Below, piece after piece: positions 8,546 through 16,600 of a stretch of DNA of 64,000 nt; within the stretch, counting starts at the first letter, position 1, and the number at the start of each line of letters is the position of its first letter. The notes beneath the pieces were generated by a model. The model searched no databases, had not been told where the DNA came from, and worked only from the letters and a program-made list of their open reading frames with translations. Source of the stretch: Acidovorax sp. 106 (GTDB lineage Bacteria > Pseudomonadota > Gammaproteobacteria > Burkholderiales > Burkholderiaceae_C); contig NZ_RCCC01000001.1 of NCBI RefSeq assembly GCF_003663825.1, positions 752,501-816,500 of the forward strand, read 5' to 3'. Position numbers and translations under genes: made by a program.

Positions 8546-9394
8546 ATGACCTCTTCGCCTTCCCCCGCCGACCTGTACTGCGTGATGGGCAACCCCGTCG
8601 CCCACAGCCGCTCGCCCGCTATCCACGCCCGCTTTGCCGAACTGACCGGCCAACCTGTGCACTATGAGCGCCGCCTGATACCGCTGGGCGGCTTTGCGCA
8701 AGGCGTGCGCGATTTCTTGGCCGAGGGCGGGCGAGGCTGCAACATCACCGTGCCCTTCAAGTTTGAAGCCCCGGCCCTGGCCGCTGTGTGCAGCGAACGC
8801 GTGCACCTGGCAGGCGCGGCCAACACCCTCAACTTTCAGGTCGACGGCAGCATCCACGCCGACAACACCGACGGCCTGGGCCTGGTGGCAGACATCACCC
8901 GCAACGCAGGCGTAGGCCTGAAAGGTGCCCGCGTGCTGCTGGTGGGCGCGGGCGGCGCCGCCGCCGGCGTGCTGGGGCCCCTGCTGCACGCTGGGGCACG
9001 CCACATCACCATTGCCAACCGCACCGTGGCCAAGGCCGAGGCGCTGGTGGCATCGCACAGCGCCCTGGCAGCGCTACAAAAAGCAGAGCTGCTTGCGCTT
9101 ACTCCACAAGCGTTAGAGGGCAATTTTGATGTCATCATCAACGCCACCGCCAGCAGCCTGAGCGGCGAAGCCGTGCCCATACCCGCCAGCGTATTGCGCC
9201 CTGGCAGCCTGGCCTACGACATGATGTACGGCCCCGCAGCACAAGGCTTTATGGACTGGGCCAGCGCCCACGGCGCCGTGCCGCGCGACGGCCTGGGCAT
9301 GCTGGTGGAGCAAGCCGCCGAGGCCTTCGCCATTTGGCGCGGTGTGCGCCCACCCTCCGCCCAGGTGCTGGAAGAGATGCGCCAGACCGCCTGA
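8546..9394 (+). CDS. aroE: Shikimate dehydrogenase (NADP+)
   Basis: Fourth enzyme of aromatic amino acid biosynthesis: reduces 3-dehydroshikimate to shikimate with NADPH. The 282-residue protein has the substrate-binding GNPVAHSRSPAIHARFAE near the N-terminus and GCNITVPFK with the catalytic lysine at about residue 70. ADNTDGLG (catalytic Asp, about residue 110) and the dinucleotide-binding VLLVGAGGAAAGV with NRTVAKAE follow. The C-terminal DGLGMLVEQAAEAF is conserved. Length is normal. The stretch LQKAELLALTPQALEGNFD is encoded by an intragenic copy of palindrome family 1 and falls at a variable position of the family. It is followed closely by mtgA on the same strand. Confidence 0.96.
   Translation: MTSSPSPADLYCVMGNPVAHSRSPAIHARFAELTGQPVHYERRLIPLGGFAQGVRDFLAEGGRGCNITVPFKFEAPALAAVCSERVHLAGAANTLNFQVDGSIHADNTDGLGLVADITRNAGVGLKGARVLLVGAGGAAAGVLGPLLHAGARHITIANRTVAKAEALVASHSALAALQKAELLALTPQALEGNFDVIINATASSLSGEAVPIPASVLRPGSLAYDMMYGPAAQGFMDWASAHGAVPRDGLGMLVEQAAEAFAIWRGVRPPSAQVLEEMRQTA
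9074..9129. repeat. Dispersed palindrome family 1, intragenic copy in aroE
   Basis: Contains AGCTGCTTGCGCTTA, AAGCGTTAGAGG and ATTTTGATG, which match the reverse complement of the copy at 33965 nearly base for base. It is read in frame by aroE. Confidence 0.8.
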
Positions 9395-9429
9395 GTCATG
9401 AGTCGCCATGAACTTGCATGAACTGGATA

Positions 9430-9495
9430 GGCCGTTCGGGCTGAGCCTGCCCGAGCCTTGCGCGGCGCTTCGACCAGCTCCGCGTGAACGGTTCA
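9430..9495. repeat. REP-like palindrome, copy 2 (degenerate)
   Basis: Between aroE and mtgA: GGCCGTTCGGGCTGAGCCTG on one side and CTTCGACCAGCTC with GTGAACGGTT on the other, the same layout as 8338-8401 with several mismatches. Confidence 0.7.
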
Positions 9496-9538
9496 AGGAA
9501 AGCCATCAGCAGCGCCCCACCTTTGGAGCCATGCAACC

Positions 9539-10273
9539 ATGAAGACACTGGCCCGCTGGCTGGGCCTGGTGCTGATCGCACTGGTGAGCCTGCAACTGTT
9601 TTTTGTGCTGCGCATCGCCGCCATGGCGGTGGTCAACCCCGAGTCCACGACCTTCGAGCGGTCCGAAGCCTGGACGCTGCTGACCAGCCAAGGCAGCATC
9701 CCCTGGCGCCAGCAGTGGGTGCCCTACGCCAAGATTTCCGACCACCTCAAGCGCGCCGTCATTGCCTCGGAAGACGATGGCTTTGTGAACCACGAAGGCG
9801 TGGACTGGGCCGCCATCGAAAAAGCCTGGGAGCGCAACGCCAAGGCCGAAGCCCAGGTGGCCAAAGCCCAAAACCGCACCCCCGACCGCCCCGTGCGCGC
9901 CCCCAAAATCCGTGGCGGCTCCACCATCACCCAGCAGTTGGCCAAAAACCTGCTGCTGTCGGGCGAGCGCACCCTGCTGCGCAAAGGCCAGGAGTTTGTG
10001 CTGACCCTGCTGCTGGAGCAGCTGCTGAGCAAAGAGCGCATCCTCGAGATCTACCTGAACAACGTGGAATGGGGCGAAGGCGTGTTCGGCGCCGAGGCCG
10101 CTGCGCAGCACTACTTTCGCAAAAGCGCCGCCCAGCTCACCCCCACCGAAGCCGCCCGGCTGGCCGTGATGCTGCCCGCGCCCAAGCGGTTTGAGAAAAC
10201 GCCCGGCTCGGCCTACCTGGCAGGGCGCACGCGGACGATTCTGGGGCGCATGGGGAGTGCGGAGCTGCCGTAG
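9539..10273 (+). CDS. mtgA: Monofunctional biosynthetic peptidoglycan transglycosylase
   Basis: GT51-family inner-membrane enzyme that polymerises lipid II into glycan strands. The protein is 244 residues with one N-terminal membrane segment (about 10-32). The GT51 motifs are in order: ASEDDGFVNHEGVDW with the catalytic Glu (about residue 77), GGSTITQQLAKNL, LEIYLNNVEWGEGVFGAEAA, and the C-terminal EAARLAVMLPAPKRF. There is no transpeptidase domain, which separates it from class A PBPs. It lies directly downstream of aroE, an arrangement I know from related betaproteobacteria. Confidence 0.96.
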   Translation: MKTLARWLGLVLIALVSLQLFFVLRIAAMAVVNPESTTFERSEAWTLLTSQGSIPWRQQWVPYAKISDHLKRAVIASEDDGFVNHEGVDWAAIEKAWERNAKAEAQVAKAQNRTPDRPVRAPKIRGGSTITQQLAKNLLLSGERTLLRKGQEFVLTLLLEQLLSKERILEIYLNNVEWGEGVFGAEAAAQHYFRKSAAQLTPTEAARLAVMLPAPKRFEKTPGSAYLAGRTRTILGRMGSAELP

Positions 10274-10301
10274 AACCTTGTCCGAGGTAGCCCTGCATCG
10301 C

Positions 10302-10637
10302 TCAGCCGACCACCCCAGGCCGAGGTTTCAGGCCATGATAGAAAGCCCACGCCGCGCCCACGTAGACGCACGGATAGGCAGCCACCCAGCCCAGTACCAC
10401 CCCAAAGGCAGACAAGGGCTCACTTGAGCCCCACACAGCCTGCGCCAGCACAAAGCCCAGCCTGAGGGTACAGCCCAACAAAGCCAGGTAGGCAATGCCG
10501 CAGGCCATCACCCACCAGCCGCGCCGCTGTGGGCAAAAGTGGAGTTCCGCCAGCCAAAGCTGTTTGGGGATTTGGTACAGCTTCGGCAAGGCAAGTACCA
10601 AGACCAGCGGGAAGATCAACGCAGGCAATACCAACAT
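10302..10637 (-). CDS. Small membrane protein, unknown
   Basis: A 111-residue protein with three likely membrane segments: residues 1-18, about 43-68 and about 78-100. Short loops lie between them, including FCPQRRGWW. It is convergent with mtgA (28 bases between stops) and on the P450 strand, separated from the P450 start by the whole P450 gene upstream. I recognise no family. The alternating hydrophobic pattern supports real coding. Confidence 0.6.
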   Translation of the reverse strand: MLVLPALIFPLVLVLALPKLYQIPKQLWLAELHFCPQRRGWWVMACGIAYLALLGCTLRLGFVLAQAVWGSSEPLSAFGVVLGWVAAYPCVYVGAAWAFYHGLKPRPGVVG

Positions 10638-10663
10638 AAGCCTTGACTATGCGCCACCCAAGG

Positions 10664-12142
10664 TCAGCCCCTGCGCTCTAGCCACACCGACACCCGCTCC
10701 TCAGGCCGCAGCGTCACGTTCAAGCGGGGCGCGCAAGCCGGTGCGGCATCAGGCCAGCGCACGGTGTAACGCTGCAGCAGCATGGCCGCCAGCAGCGTCA
10801 TCTCCAGCATCGCAAAGTGCTGGCCAATGCACACGCGCGGCCCCAGACCGAAGGGAATCCAAGCGCCCTTGGGGATGGGCGGCGCACCCTCCAGAAAGCG
10901 CGCGGGCTGGAACTGCTCGGGCTGCGCAAACCAGCGCGCATCGCGGTGCAGCACCCAGGGGGTGATGCGCAGCATGGCCCCCTGCGGTACCGAGACCCCG
11001 CCCAGAGTGATGGGCGCGGTGGTGCGGCGGTTCATCAGCGCAGCAATGGGCGGGTACAGGCGCAAGGCCTCCTTGAGTGTGGCGCCCAGCCAGGGCAATT
11101 GGGCCATGTGCTCTGGGCCGGGCACACCGCCTTGCAGCACCGCGTCCACCTCAGCCCGGGCGCGCTCGGCAGCTTCAGGGTGCTGGGCCATCAGCGTCGT
11201 CCACCACAGTAAGGTGGTGGCGCTGGTCTCATGCCCCGCCTGAAAGGTGACCAGGCACTGGTCCAGCACTTCTTGGGGTGACAAGGCCTCGCCCGTGCCT
11301 TCGTCGCGCAGGGCCAGCAGCATGTGCAGCAGGTCGGTGCGCTCGGGCTTACCCGAGGCCCCGTCGGCCACAGGGGCTTCGCTCTGGCGGGCGTCAATGT
11401 GCCGCTGCACCAGCCCCTTCAGCGCCCGCAGGGCTCGGCGCTTGTCGGCCTTGCCCGGCAGGGGCAGCCAGTCGGGCAATGTGAAGGGCATGAACATTTC
11501 CCGGAACGCGCCCTGCGACAGCGTCTGCGTGGCCCAGGCGGCATCGCGTGCATCGGCCTGGGCCGATTCGCTGAACAGCGTGCGCAAGATCACGTCCATG
11601 GCGACATCCGTCCACAGCGCATCCACCGGCACCAGCGCGCGCTGCTGGCCCGCAGGCACGGCAGCGTCGAGTGCACGGCGGGCGGCATCGGTCATCAGCT
11701 GTGCGTAGCCTGCCACGCGCTTGGGGGTGAAGGCGGGCATGAGCATGCGGCGCTGGCGCTGCCAGACGGCGCCCTCGGTCACCAGCACGCTTTGGCCAAA
11801 CACCTGTTCAAACACCTCCATGCCACGCTCCCAACGGATCAAATGGTCGGCATGGGTGATGAGCGCCTCGCGCACCAGGTCGGGGTGCATCAGGTCCCAG
11901 GCGTCTTCGTAGCCCAGGCGCATGCGGGTCAGGTCGCCATGCTGCTGGTGCAAGCGGGTGACAAAGCCCAGATAGTCGGCATGCATGTCACGCAGCAGGG
12001 GCAGGCCCCACCAAGCGCTGCGCGGGCCGCTGGGCGACAACGGGCGGGGGGCCGTAGGGTGGTCTGCCATCGGCGCCACAGCGACGGCAGGGGGCGTCAG
12101 GACCATCGGGTCGGCGTGCGAAGTTTGTGCGGCAGTGTTCAT
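10664..12142 (-). CDS. Cytochrome P450
   Basis: A 492-residue haem monooxygenase. The signature motifs are all present: the I-helix AGHETSATTLLWW (oxygen-binding Thr), KEALRLYPP (ExxR of the K-helix), and the haem loop FGLGPRVCIGQHFAMLE with the ligand Cys near residue 440. N-terminal QRRMLMPAFTPKRV is also typical. There is no fused reductase and no ferredoxin gene nearby, so the redox partner and substrate are unknown. ATG 12142 is preferred (GCGGGG upstream); the in-frame extension to 12376 reads through an inverted-repeat element and is not P450-like. It is divergent from the AraC-type regulator at 12386, which may control it. Confidence 0.92.
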   Translation of the reverse strand: MNTAAQTSHADPMVLTPPAVAVAPMADHPTAPRPLSPSGPRSAWWGLPLLRDMHADYLGFVTRLHQQHGDLTRMRLGYEDAWDLMHPDLVREALITHADHLIRWERGMEVFEQVFGQSVLVTEGAVWQRQRRMLMPAFTPKRVAGYAQLMTDAARRALDAAVPAGQQRALVPVDALWTDVAMDVILRTLFSESAQADARDAAWATQTLSQGAFREMFMPFTLPDWLPLPGKADKRRALRALKGLVQRHIDARQSEAPVADGASGKPERTDLLHMLLALRDEGTGEALSPQEVLDQCLVTFQAGHETSATTLLWWTTLMAQHPEAAERARAEVDAVLQGGVPGPEHMAQLPWLGATLKEALRLYPPIAALMNRRTTAPITLGGVSVPQGAMLRITPWVLHRDARWFAQPEQFQPARFLEGAPPIPKGAWIPFGLGPRVCIGQHFAMLEMTLLAAMLLQRYTVRWPDAAPACAPRLNVTLRPEERVSVWLERRG

Positions 12143-12201
12143 GCCCCGCATGGTGTGCCACCCAGCGCAGCGCGTATTGAACGAACACGACACCTGAGGC
12201 G

Positions 12202-12368
12202 AGGGATCCTCTGCACGAATCGCGCTGGCCAAGTGTGCGCTGCGGATCGGGATGGGATGCAAGGCGCAAAACGCAGCAATAGCCGCCGCTATTGCGAGTA
12301 TTTGCAACACCGCAGACCGCCCGAGACCGCAGATGCACACGGCGCGGCGATTTGTGCAGAGGATCCCT
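12202..12368. repeat. MITE-like element with 21-base terminal inverted repeats
   Basis: A 167-base element whose ends are AGGGATCCTCTGCACGAATC(G) and its reverse complement with one mismatch (12348-12368). The interior has a perfect hairpin, GCAATAG-CCGCCG-CTATTGC, at about 12275-12294. It fills most of the space between the divergent P450 and AraC genes, so it must overlap their promoters. No target-site duplication is obvious and it encodes nothing. Confidence 0.7.
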
Positions 12369-12385
12369 GGGTACACTGCGCGGCC

Positions 12386-13297
12386 ATGGCGACCTTGGCA
12401 CCTTTAACCGCAGACCATCCACCTGGGCTGATTCCCTCAGGCCAGCTCTGGCTGCCCCGGGCCTCGCTCACCTCTTGCCTGCGCGCGGCCATGGTGCGCA
12501 GCACCGTGGGGTATGAGCTCACCGACGCGCAGCGGCTCAACCACTTCCCGGCATCGCCCCTGTGCAGCCTGAGCTGGTGGTTTGAGGGTCAAGGCGAGAC
12601 GCTGGTCCCGCGCACCCCAGGCACGGTGGCCACACTGGGCTGCGAGCACGTCCCGTTGCCCGGCCGCTGGGTGCTCAGCGGCCCGCAAACAGCGCCCAGC
12701 ACCAGCTGGTGCGCAGGCCCCACCGAAGGCATGATGGTGTTGCTTCTGCCCGATGCCCTGCACCAGCTGACAGGGCTGGAGCCCGAAGCCCTGACCAACC
12801 GCTTTGTCGATGCCCAGGCCGCATTGCCGCCCGACTGGCACCCCCTACTGCAGGCCGTGCAATCGCAGCCCGACAGCGCCAGCCGCCTGGCTTGCCTGGA
12901 AGACTTTCTGGAGCCCCGCTGGCAGGCGTGCCGCCCCACCACCCTGCACAGCGCACACCGCTACACCGACTGGGCCAACCACCTGGCCCAACGCGCGGCA
13001 CTGTCCGCCCCCGGCCGCAGCCTGCGCCAACTGGAGCGGCGCATCAAGCGCTGGGCGGGCCTCCCCCTGCGGGAGCTGCGCGGCATGGGCAAATCAGAGC
13101 AGGCTTTTTTTGATGCACTGACCGCCCATGTCGGCCAAGGCACCGTGCCATGGGCCGAGGTGGCCGTGGGAGCAGGCTATGCCGACCAGTCCCACCTGTG
13201 CCGGGTCACCCGCCGCATCACAGGCTTCACGCCCCAGGCGCTGTATGACGGCATCCTGCGTGAAGAGGCGTTCTGGGCTTATCGGATCTGGGGGTAA
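12386..13297 (+). CDS. AraC-family transcriptional regulator
   Basis: A 303-residue regulator. The C-terminal DNA-binding domain (about residues 200-300) has two helix-turn-helix units. The second is the well conserved AVGAGYADQSHLCRVTRRIT followed by GFTPQALY. The N-terminal part (about 1-190) is an effector domain of the kind found in AraC proteins with a degenerate sensory region, with a FPASPLCSLSWWFEG stretch. It is divergent from the P450 gene, suggesting control of that gene or of itself. The start is the first ATG after the inverted-repeat element, 17 bases past its end. Confidence 0.88.
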   Translation: MATLAPLTADHPPGLIPSGQLWLPRASLTSCLRAAMVRSTVGYELTDAQRLNHFPASPLCSLSWWFEGQGETLVPRTPGTVATLGCEHVPLPGRWVLSGPQTAPSTSWCAGPTEGMMVLLLPDALHQLTGLEPEALTNRFVDAQAALPPDWHPLLQAVQSQPDSASRLACLEDFLEPRWQACRPTTLHSAHRYTDWANHLAQRAALSAPGRSLRQLERRIKRWAGLPLRELRGMGKSEQAFFDALTAHVGQGTVPWAEVAVGAGYADQSHLCRVTRRITGFTPQALYDGILREEAFWAYRIWG

Positions 13298-13307
13298 TGC
13301 CCCAGGT

Positions 13308-14444
13308 TCATGGAATGTGCATTTCCTGGAACGTCACCCTGCGCCGCTGCGGGTCGAACAAGCCCCCCTCGGGCAGCACATGCATGCGGATGTCTGCTGC
13401 CTTTGCCATGGGGCCATCGTCGTCCACGATCTGGGCACGGCGGGCGTCAAACAGTTTGACGTAGTAGTTGCCCAGCACCTCCCAAATACCATCCGGCCGC
13501 ACCAGCAAAGCCGTTTCCTCGTCAATGCCCACACCGATGAGCTGGGGGTGGTCCAGCACCGCGCTGATGAGCCGGTTGTAGCGGGCGCGGTGCATGAAAT
13601 GCTGGTCCACGATGGCCCCTTTGAAGAAGCCAAACCCAGGGGCCAGCTCCTTCATGCCACGGGCAATGTTGATCTGCTCCTCTTCTTCAGAGTTGCGCGG
13701 CGTGCGCCATTTGCCCGTCAACATCAGGCGGCTCATCACCGAGGCCCCGGCAGACGTACCGCCCACCACCGCGCCCGCCAGGTAGCGCGCCTCCACCGCC
13801 TGCAAGGCACGCGTGCCCACCAGCAGGCCAGACAGGCGCGACTGGTCGCCGCCTGAAAACCAGAAGCCGGTGAAGCCTTCGAGCGTCTGCACTACCGCCG
13901 CACTGTTGGCCTCGCCGGGGCGAAAGTCCACCACCTGCGCCTCGGCCCCCAAGTGCGCAAAATCGCGGGCCACCTCCTGCGCCTCTTCGTCCGACTTGGA
14001 ACTGGCCATGGGCAGCACGGCAATGCGTGCGTTGTCCGCCCCGGCCAACGCCACAAACCGCTTTTGCACACTGACCGGGGTTTCCCCGCCGCCCACGATC
14101 AGCAGATGCCCCTGCGGGCGCATGAACAGCCGCATCACAGCAGAGAGACGGCTGGGGTTGGGCGCACCTGCCTGCGAGGCAGGCTGAGGCTGCGGTGCAA
14201 GCGGCCCTATCAGCATGGTTTGCGCCGTGGGCAACGCAGGATTGGCAGAGCTGGCAGGCTCTGCCGCCGCAGCCTTGGGCGGCACTGGGCCAAAGACGCC
14301 GCCCGGAGCAGGCTGCGTCTGGGCTTGGGTGTCGGGGTGGGGCATGCCCACCATCACCACCAAAGCACCCGCAAGCCAAAAACCCCGGATGCATCCAGAA
14401 CCCCGCAAGCACCCACGCAGCAATGACTTGGCGTACTGAAACAT
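13308..14444 (-). CDS. Exported cyanophycinase (peptidase S51)
   Basis: Cyanophycinase hydrolyses the storage polymer multi-L-arginyl-poly-L-aspartate to beta-Asp-Arg dipeptides. The mature part has GHLLIVGGGETP and FWFSGGDQSRL. The nucleophile elbow is GGTSAGASVMS (catalytic Ser at about residue 235), and DQHFMHRARYNRL follows, all S51/CphB-type motifs. The N-terminus has a basic stretch and a hydrophobic segment (about 20-36) ending in DTQAQTQ, a good signal peptide, so it resembles extracellular CphE-type enzymes. It is convergent with the AraC gene and 11 kb from the cyanophycin synthesis genes. The total of 378 residues includes a proline/alanine-rich linker. Confidence 0.88.
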   Translation of the reverse strand: MFQYAKSLLRGCLRGSGCIRGFWLAGALVVMVGMPHPDTQAQTQPAPGGVFGPVPPKAAAAEPASSANPALPTAQTMLIGPLAPQPQPASQAGAPNPSRLSAVMRLFMRPQGHLLIVGGGETPVSVQKRFVALAGADNARIAVLPMASSKSDEEAQEVARDFAHLGAEAQVVDFRPGEANSAAVVQTLEGFTGFWFSGGDQSRLSGLLVGTRALQAVEARYLAGAVVGGTSAGASVMSRLMLTGKWRTPRNSEEEEQINIARGMKELAPGFGFFKGAIVDQHFMHRARYNRLISAVLDHPQLIGVGIDEETALLVRPDGIWEVLGNYYVKLFDARRAQIVDDDGPMAKAADIRMHVLPEGGLFDPQRRRVTFQEMHIP

Positions 14445-14907
14445 GGATCGATGAGAAAAAAGGAAAGGGCGACTGCCTGCGCCGATGACACGAGCAGGGC
14501 TGAAGTGCGTGCCTCAAGGGTCAAGGCGCACGCCGCAAAGCAAATCAGCGGGCGGATTCTATGCAACAGCGCAGCGCAGCGGAGTATGTCTGCAGGGCTG
14601 GGGAAGACCACCTGACCTGCGAGCAGGCAACACGCCGCGCCACTGCCAGTTTTGATTCACCACTTGCGACGAGATGATCGACCATCATGACCAACCGGGC
14701 TCTTTCCACACCGCACTACATCGATCACTCTTCCAGCTTTACAGCAGTCGCTTGTATGGTGTAGCGACGGGTGACGCAGATGCTTGTGGCACCACGGGAC
14801 TCTTACGATCCCACTACAGATGCCGGATATACGACTGCAGGCGCTCAACCCTCTGGTTCTCAATCGGTCAGGCTTTTGCTGTTGTGGGGGAGTGCATAAA
14901 CGAGGGG
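14445..14907. other. 463-base stretch without a recognised gene; holds a 68-base repeat
   Basis: No frame on either strand gives a recognisable protein. At 14818-14885 it carries GATGCCGGATATACGACTG ... CTCTGGTTCTCAATCGGTCAGGCTTTTGCTGTTG, which recurs with changes at 15806-15873. Part of it (CAATCGGTCAGGC ... TTTGCTGT) resembles the start of the IS110-type fragment at 16392, so it may be an eroded insertion-sequence end. Confidence 0.5.
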
Positions 14908-15426
14908 TTAGGCATCACTGCTCTCGACTTGGCGCAGTCGCACCTCGCTGAAGCGCATGTAGCCCAGATTTCCCTGTGACTCCAGCAGACCCTCGCTAAC
15001 AAGGAATGCAACTCTGGTAGCGAAGTAGCCATCCGCGATCTCCGGGAACCGCTCCGAATGGTGCAGCATAACCGCGCCTACTACGCGAGCCACTTTTCTC
15101 CACGAGGCAATGCACTCAGCGAGGAGCGCTGCATCGATTTCTTGCACTTGTGAGGGCGAGAGGCGGTCCACAGCGTCTTGCTCATTCTGATCTAGCTCGG
15201 TGTCGTAGGGCCCCTGAGGCCCCTCTGTATCTAGATCGGGGTACTCGCGCACCAATGGTGCTCTCAAGTCGCAAAGGATGGAGGTGGTCAGGTGCGAATA
15301 AGCGCGGACAAGGGCTTCACGCTCGGGCCCTTTCGGCAACTGCCAGAGCACCGACTCTGATTCAGCCAAGACCGCAAGTGCACGTTCATAGACCTGATAG
15401 AGACCTTCTGCATCTTCCCGCTTCAT
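14908..15426 (-). CDS. Unknown protein, DUF3658-like C-terminal region
   Basis: A 172-residue soluble, acidic protein. The C-terminal half (LSPSQVQEIDAALLAECIAS, WRKVARVVGAVM, ERFPEIADGYFATRVAFLVS and a final MRFSEVRLRQ) resembles the small DUF3658-type domain. The N-terminal half (QLPKGPEREALVRAYSHLTT) is not recognised. It sits among transposase remnants, flanked by two copies of a 68-base repeat. An orphan immunity protein is possible but unproved. A well-formed start lies at the ATG at 15426. Confidence 0.65.
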   Translation of the reverse strand: MKREDAEGLYQVYERALAVLAESESVLWQLPKGPEREALVRAYSHLTTSILCDLRAPLVREYPDLDTEGPQGPYDTELDQNEQDAVDRLSPSQVQEIDAALLAECIASWRKVARVVGAVMLHHSERFPEIADGYFATRVAFLVSEGLLESQGNLGYMRFSEVRLRQVESSDA

Positions 15427-15588
15427 TCATGCCTCCCGCAAATCAAGATGCCTAACTTTTGAATTCAGCGGACCAGCCAGCACAGGTCCGCTGCAATGAT
15501 GGGATGAACTCCCCGTTTGTTTGCGTGAGATTAGCGCACTGGAATTCATGGGCGTGGGGACAAGGAGTTCAAACCAAAGGCGTCCGAC

Positions 15589-15720
15589 ATGCATGCTAAT
15601 ACCGTGGCCGTCGACTTGGCTAAATCCGTCAACCAGATCGCCATCGCCGACGAACACTGGCACATCCTAGAAACCCAGCGCCTTACGCGCACCCCATTCG
15701 AGCTGGGTGCAGCGCAAAAA
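15589..15720 (+). pseudogene. IS110-family transposase remnant (N-terminal)
   Basis: The frame from the ATG at 15589 encodes NTVAVDLAKSVNQIAIADEH and WHILETQRLTRTPFE. This is the N-terminal DEDD-type start (VAVDLAKSVFQIA-like) of IS110-family transposases. Homology fades after about residue 42 and the frame ends at 15804, against about 340 residues for an intact enzyme. It is a dead fragment. Confidence 0.8.
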
Positions 15721-15805
15721 GACCGATGCCACTGTTGCGGCAACCTTGCTCGAAGCAAGCACAGCACCATCATGTCAGCACGGATCGCGACTGAATCCAC
15801 ATAAG

Positions 15806-15873
15806 ATGCCGGATTTACGACTGCCGATCTTCTGCCCTCTGGTCACCAATCGATCAGGCTCTTGCTGTTGAGA
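15806..15873. repeat. Second copy of the 68-base repeat seen at 14818
   Basis: Shares GATGCCGGAT-TACGACTG, CCCTCTGGT, CAATCG-TCAGGCT-TTGCTGTTG with 14818-14885, in the same orientation. Each copy ends just short of the 3' end of a minus-strand orphan gene (14908 and 15894). Confidence 0.65.
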
Positions 15874-15893
15874 TGGCATCCATATACGAGTTG

Positions 15894-16286
15894 CTAAGCA
15901 TTACAGCTTGCCGCAATGAAGGCCTCAATCTCGCCTGCGCGGCGAGGACCGGACTCCAACCACTCCACGCGCCACTCAGCAATGCGCTCTCCTTTTTCAT
16001 GGATAAGGGTGCCGGGGCTAGGCTCGTTAATCCATTCACGCTGGCGGATGAGAACCAAGGGCTCCTCCGAGCCTGGGGTGTCTTGTGAAAATGCCAGCGC
16101 ATCTTCGTACGCGCTGAAGGCGCAGTAGTAATCGTCGCCTTCACACTCGTCTGGGGCGACGCGCTCAGGATGACACCAGACCCGATACTCAAGAACCTCA
16201 TCAAAGAAGTAACCCCCGCCTGATTTGCTTAAAACTGGGTACTCCCCGACAAGCTCCGGATCAACGGCGACTGGAAATTGACTCAT
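15894..16286 (-). CDS. Conserved hypothetical protein
   Basis: A 130-residue acidic protein with YPVLSKSGGGYFFDEVLEYR and VWCHPERVAPDECEGDDYYC. It also has AFSAYEDALAFSQDTPGSEE and PLVLIRQREWINEPSPGTLI. I recognise it only as a small protein type seen elsewhere, sometimes labelled as an acetyltransferase; nothing in it supports that name. It has no membrane segments. It lies between two IS110-type remnants, which suggests it arrived as mobile-element cargo. Confidence 0.65.
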   Translation of the reverse strand: MSQFPVAVDPELVGEYPVLSKSGGGYFFDEVLEYRVWCHPERVAPDECEGDDYYCAFSAYEDALAFSQDTPGSEEPLVLIRQREWINEPSPGTLIHEKGERIAEWRVEWLESGPRRAGEIEAFIAASCNA

Positions 16287-16391
16287 GCTCTTCTCGATGC
16301 GTAACGAATGAAAAGGACTTTCACACCCCGAGTGCCCCGCGCAATTGAGAGATAAGGCATCTCACTTGTTTGTTGGAAGGGAAGGGCCATC

Positions 16392-16544
16392 ACTGCCATT
16401 GTCACCATCGGAATCGATCAGGCAAAGAATGTCTTTGCTGTGCAGGGCGTTGATGCCACAGGCAACCCGGTATTTTTGCGTCCCAGTACGCCGCGAGCCC
16501 AGTGGCTCGAACTCATCGCAGCACTTCCGCACGCGCCCGCCTGA
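16392..16544 (+). pseudogene. Second IS110-family transposase remnant (N-terminal)
   Basis: The frame reads IVTIGIDQAKNVFAVQGVDA, then TGNPVFLRPSTPRAQWLELI and AALPHAPA before a stop at 16542. This matches the N-terminus of a different IS110-family transposase subgroup (IGIDLAKNVFAVHGVD-like). No proper start codon or downstream catalytic part remains. Confidence 0.8.
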
Positions 16545-16600
16545 ACTGCCCCATCCCAACCATTAGATCGGTGCCGCGCCTGCCCCGTATCATCCCCGCC

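Noticed and set aside
11324..12385. Long upstream extension of the AraC-type frame to 11324
   Set aside because: The extra 354 codons are antisense to the P450 gene; the regulator domain begins at the ATG at 12386.
15894..16286. Naming the 130-residue orphan an acetyltransferase
   Set aside because: No acetyl-CoA binding motif or GNAT strand order is visible; only remembered labels of similar proteins suggest it.
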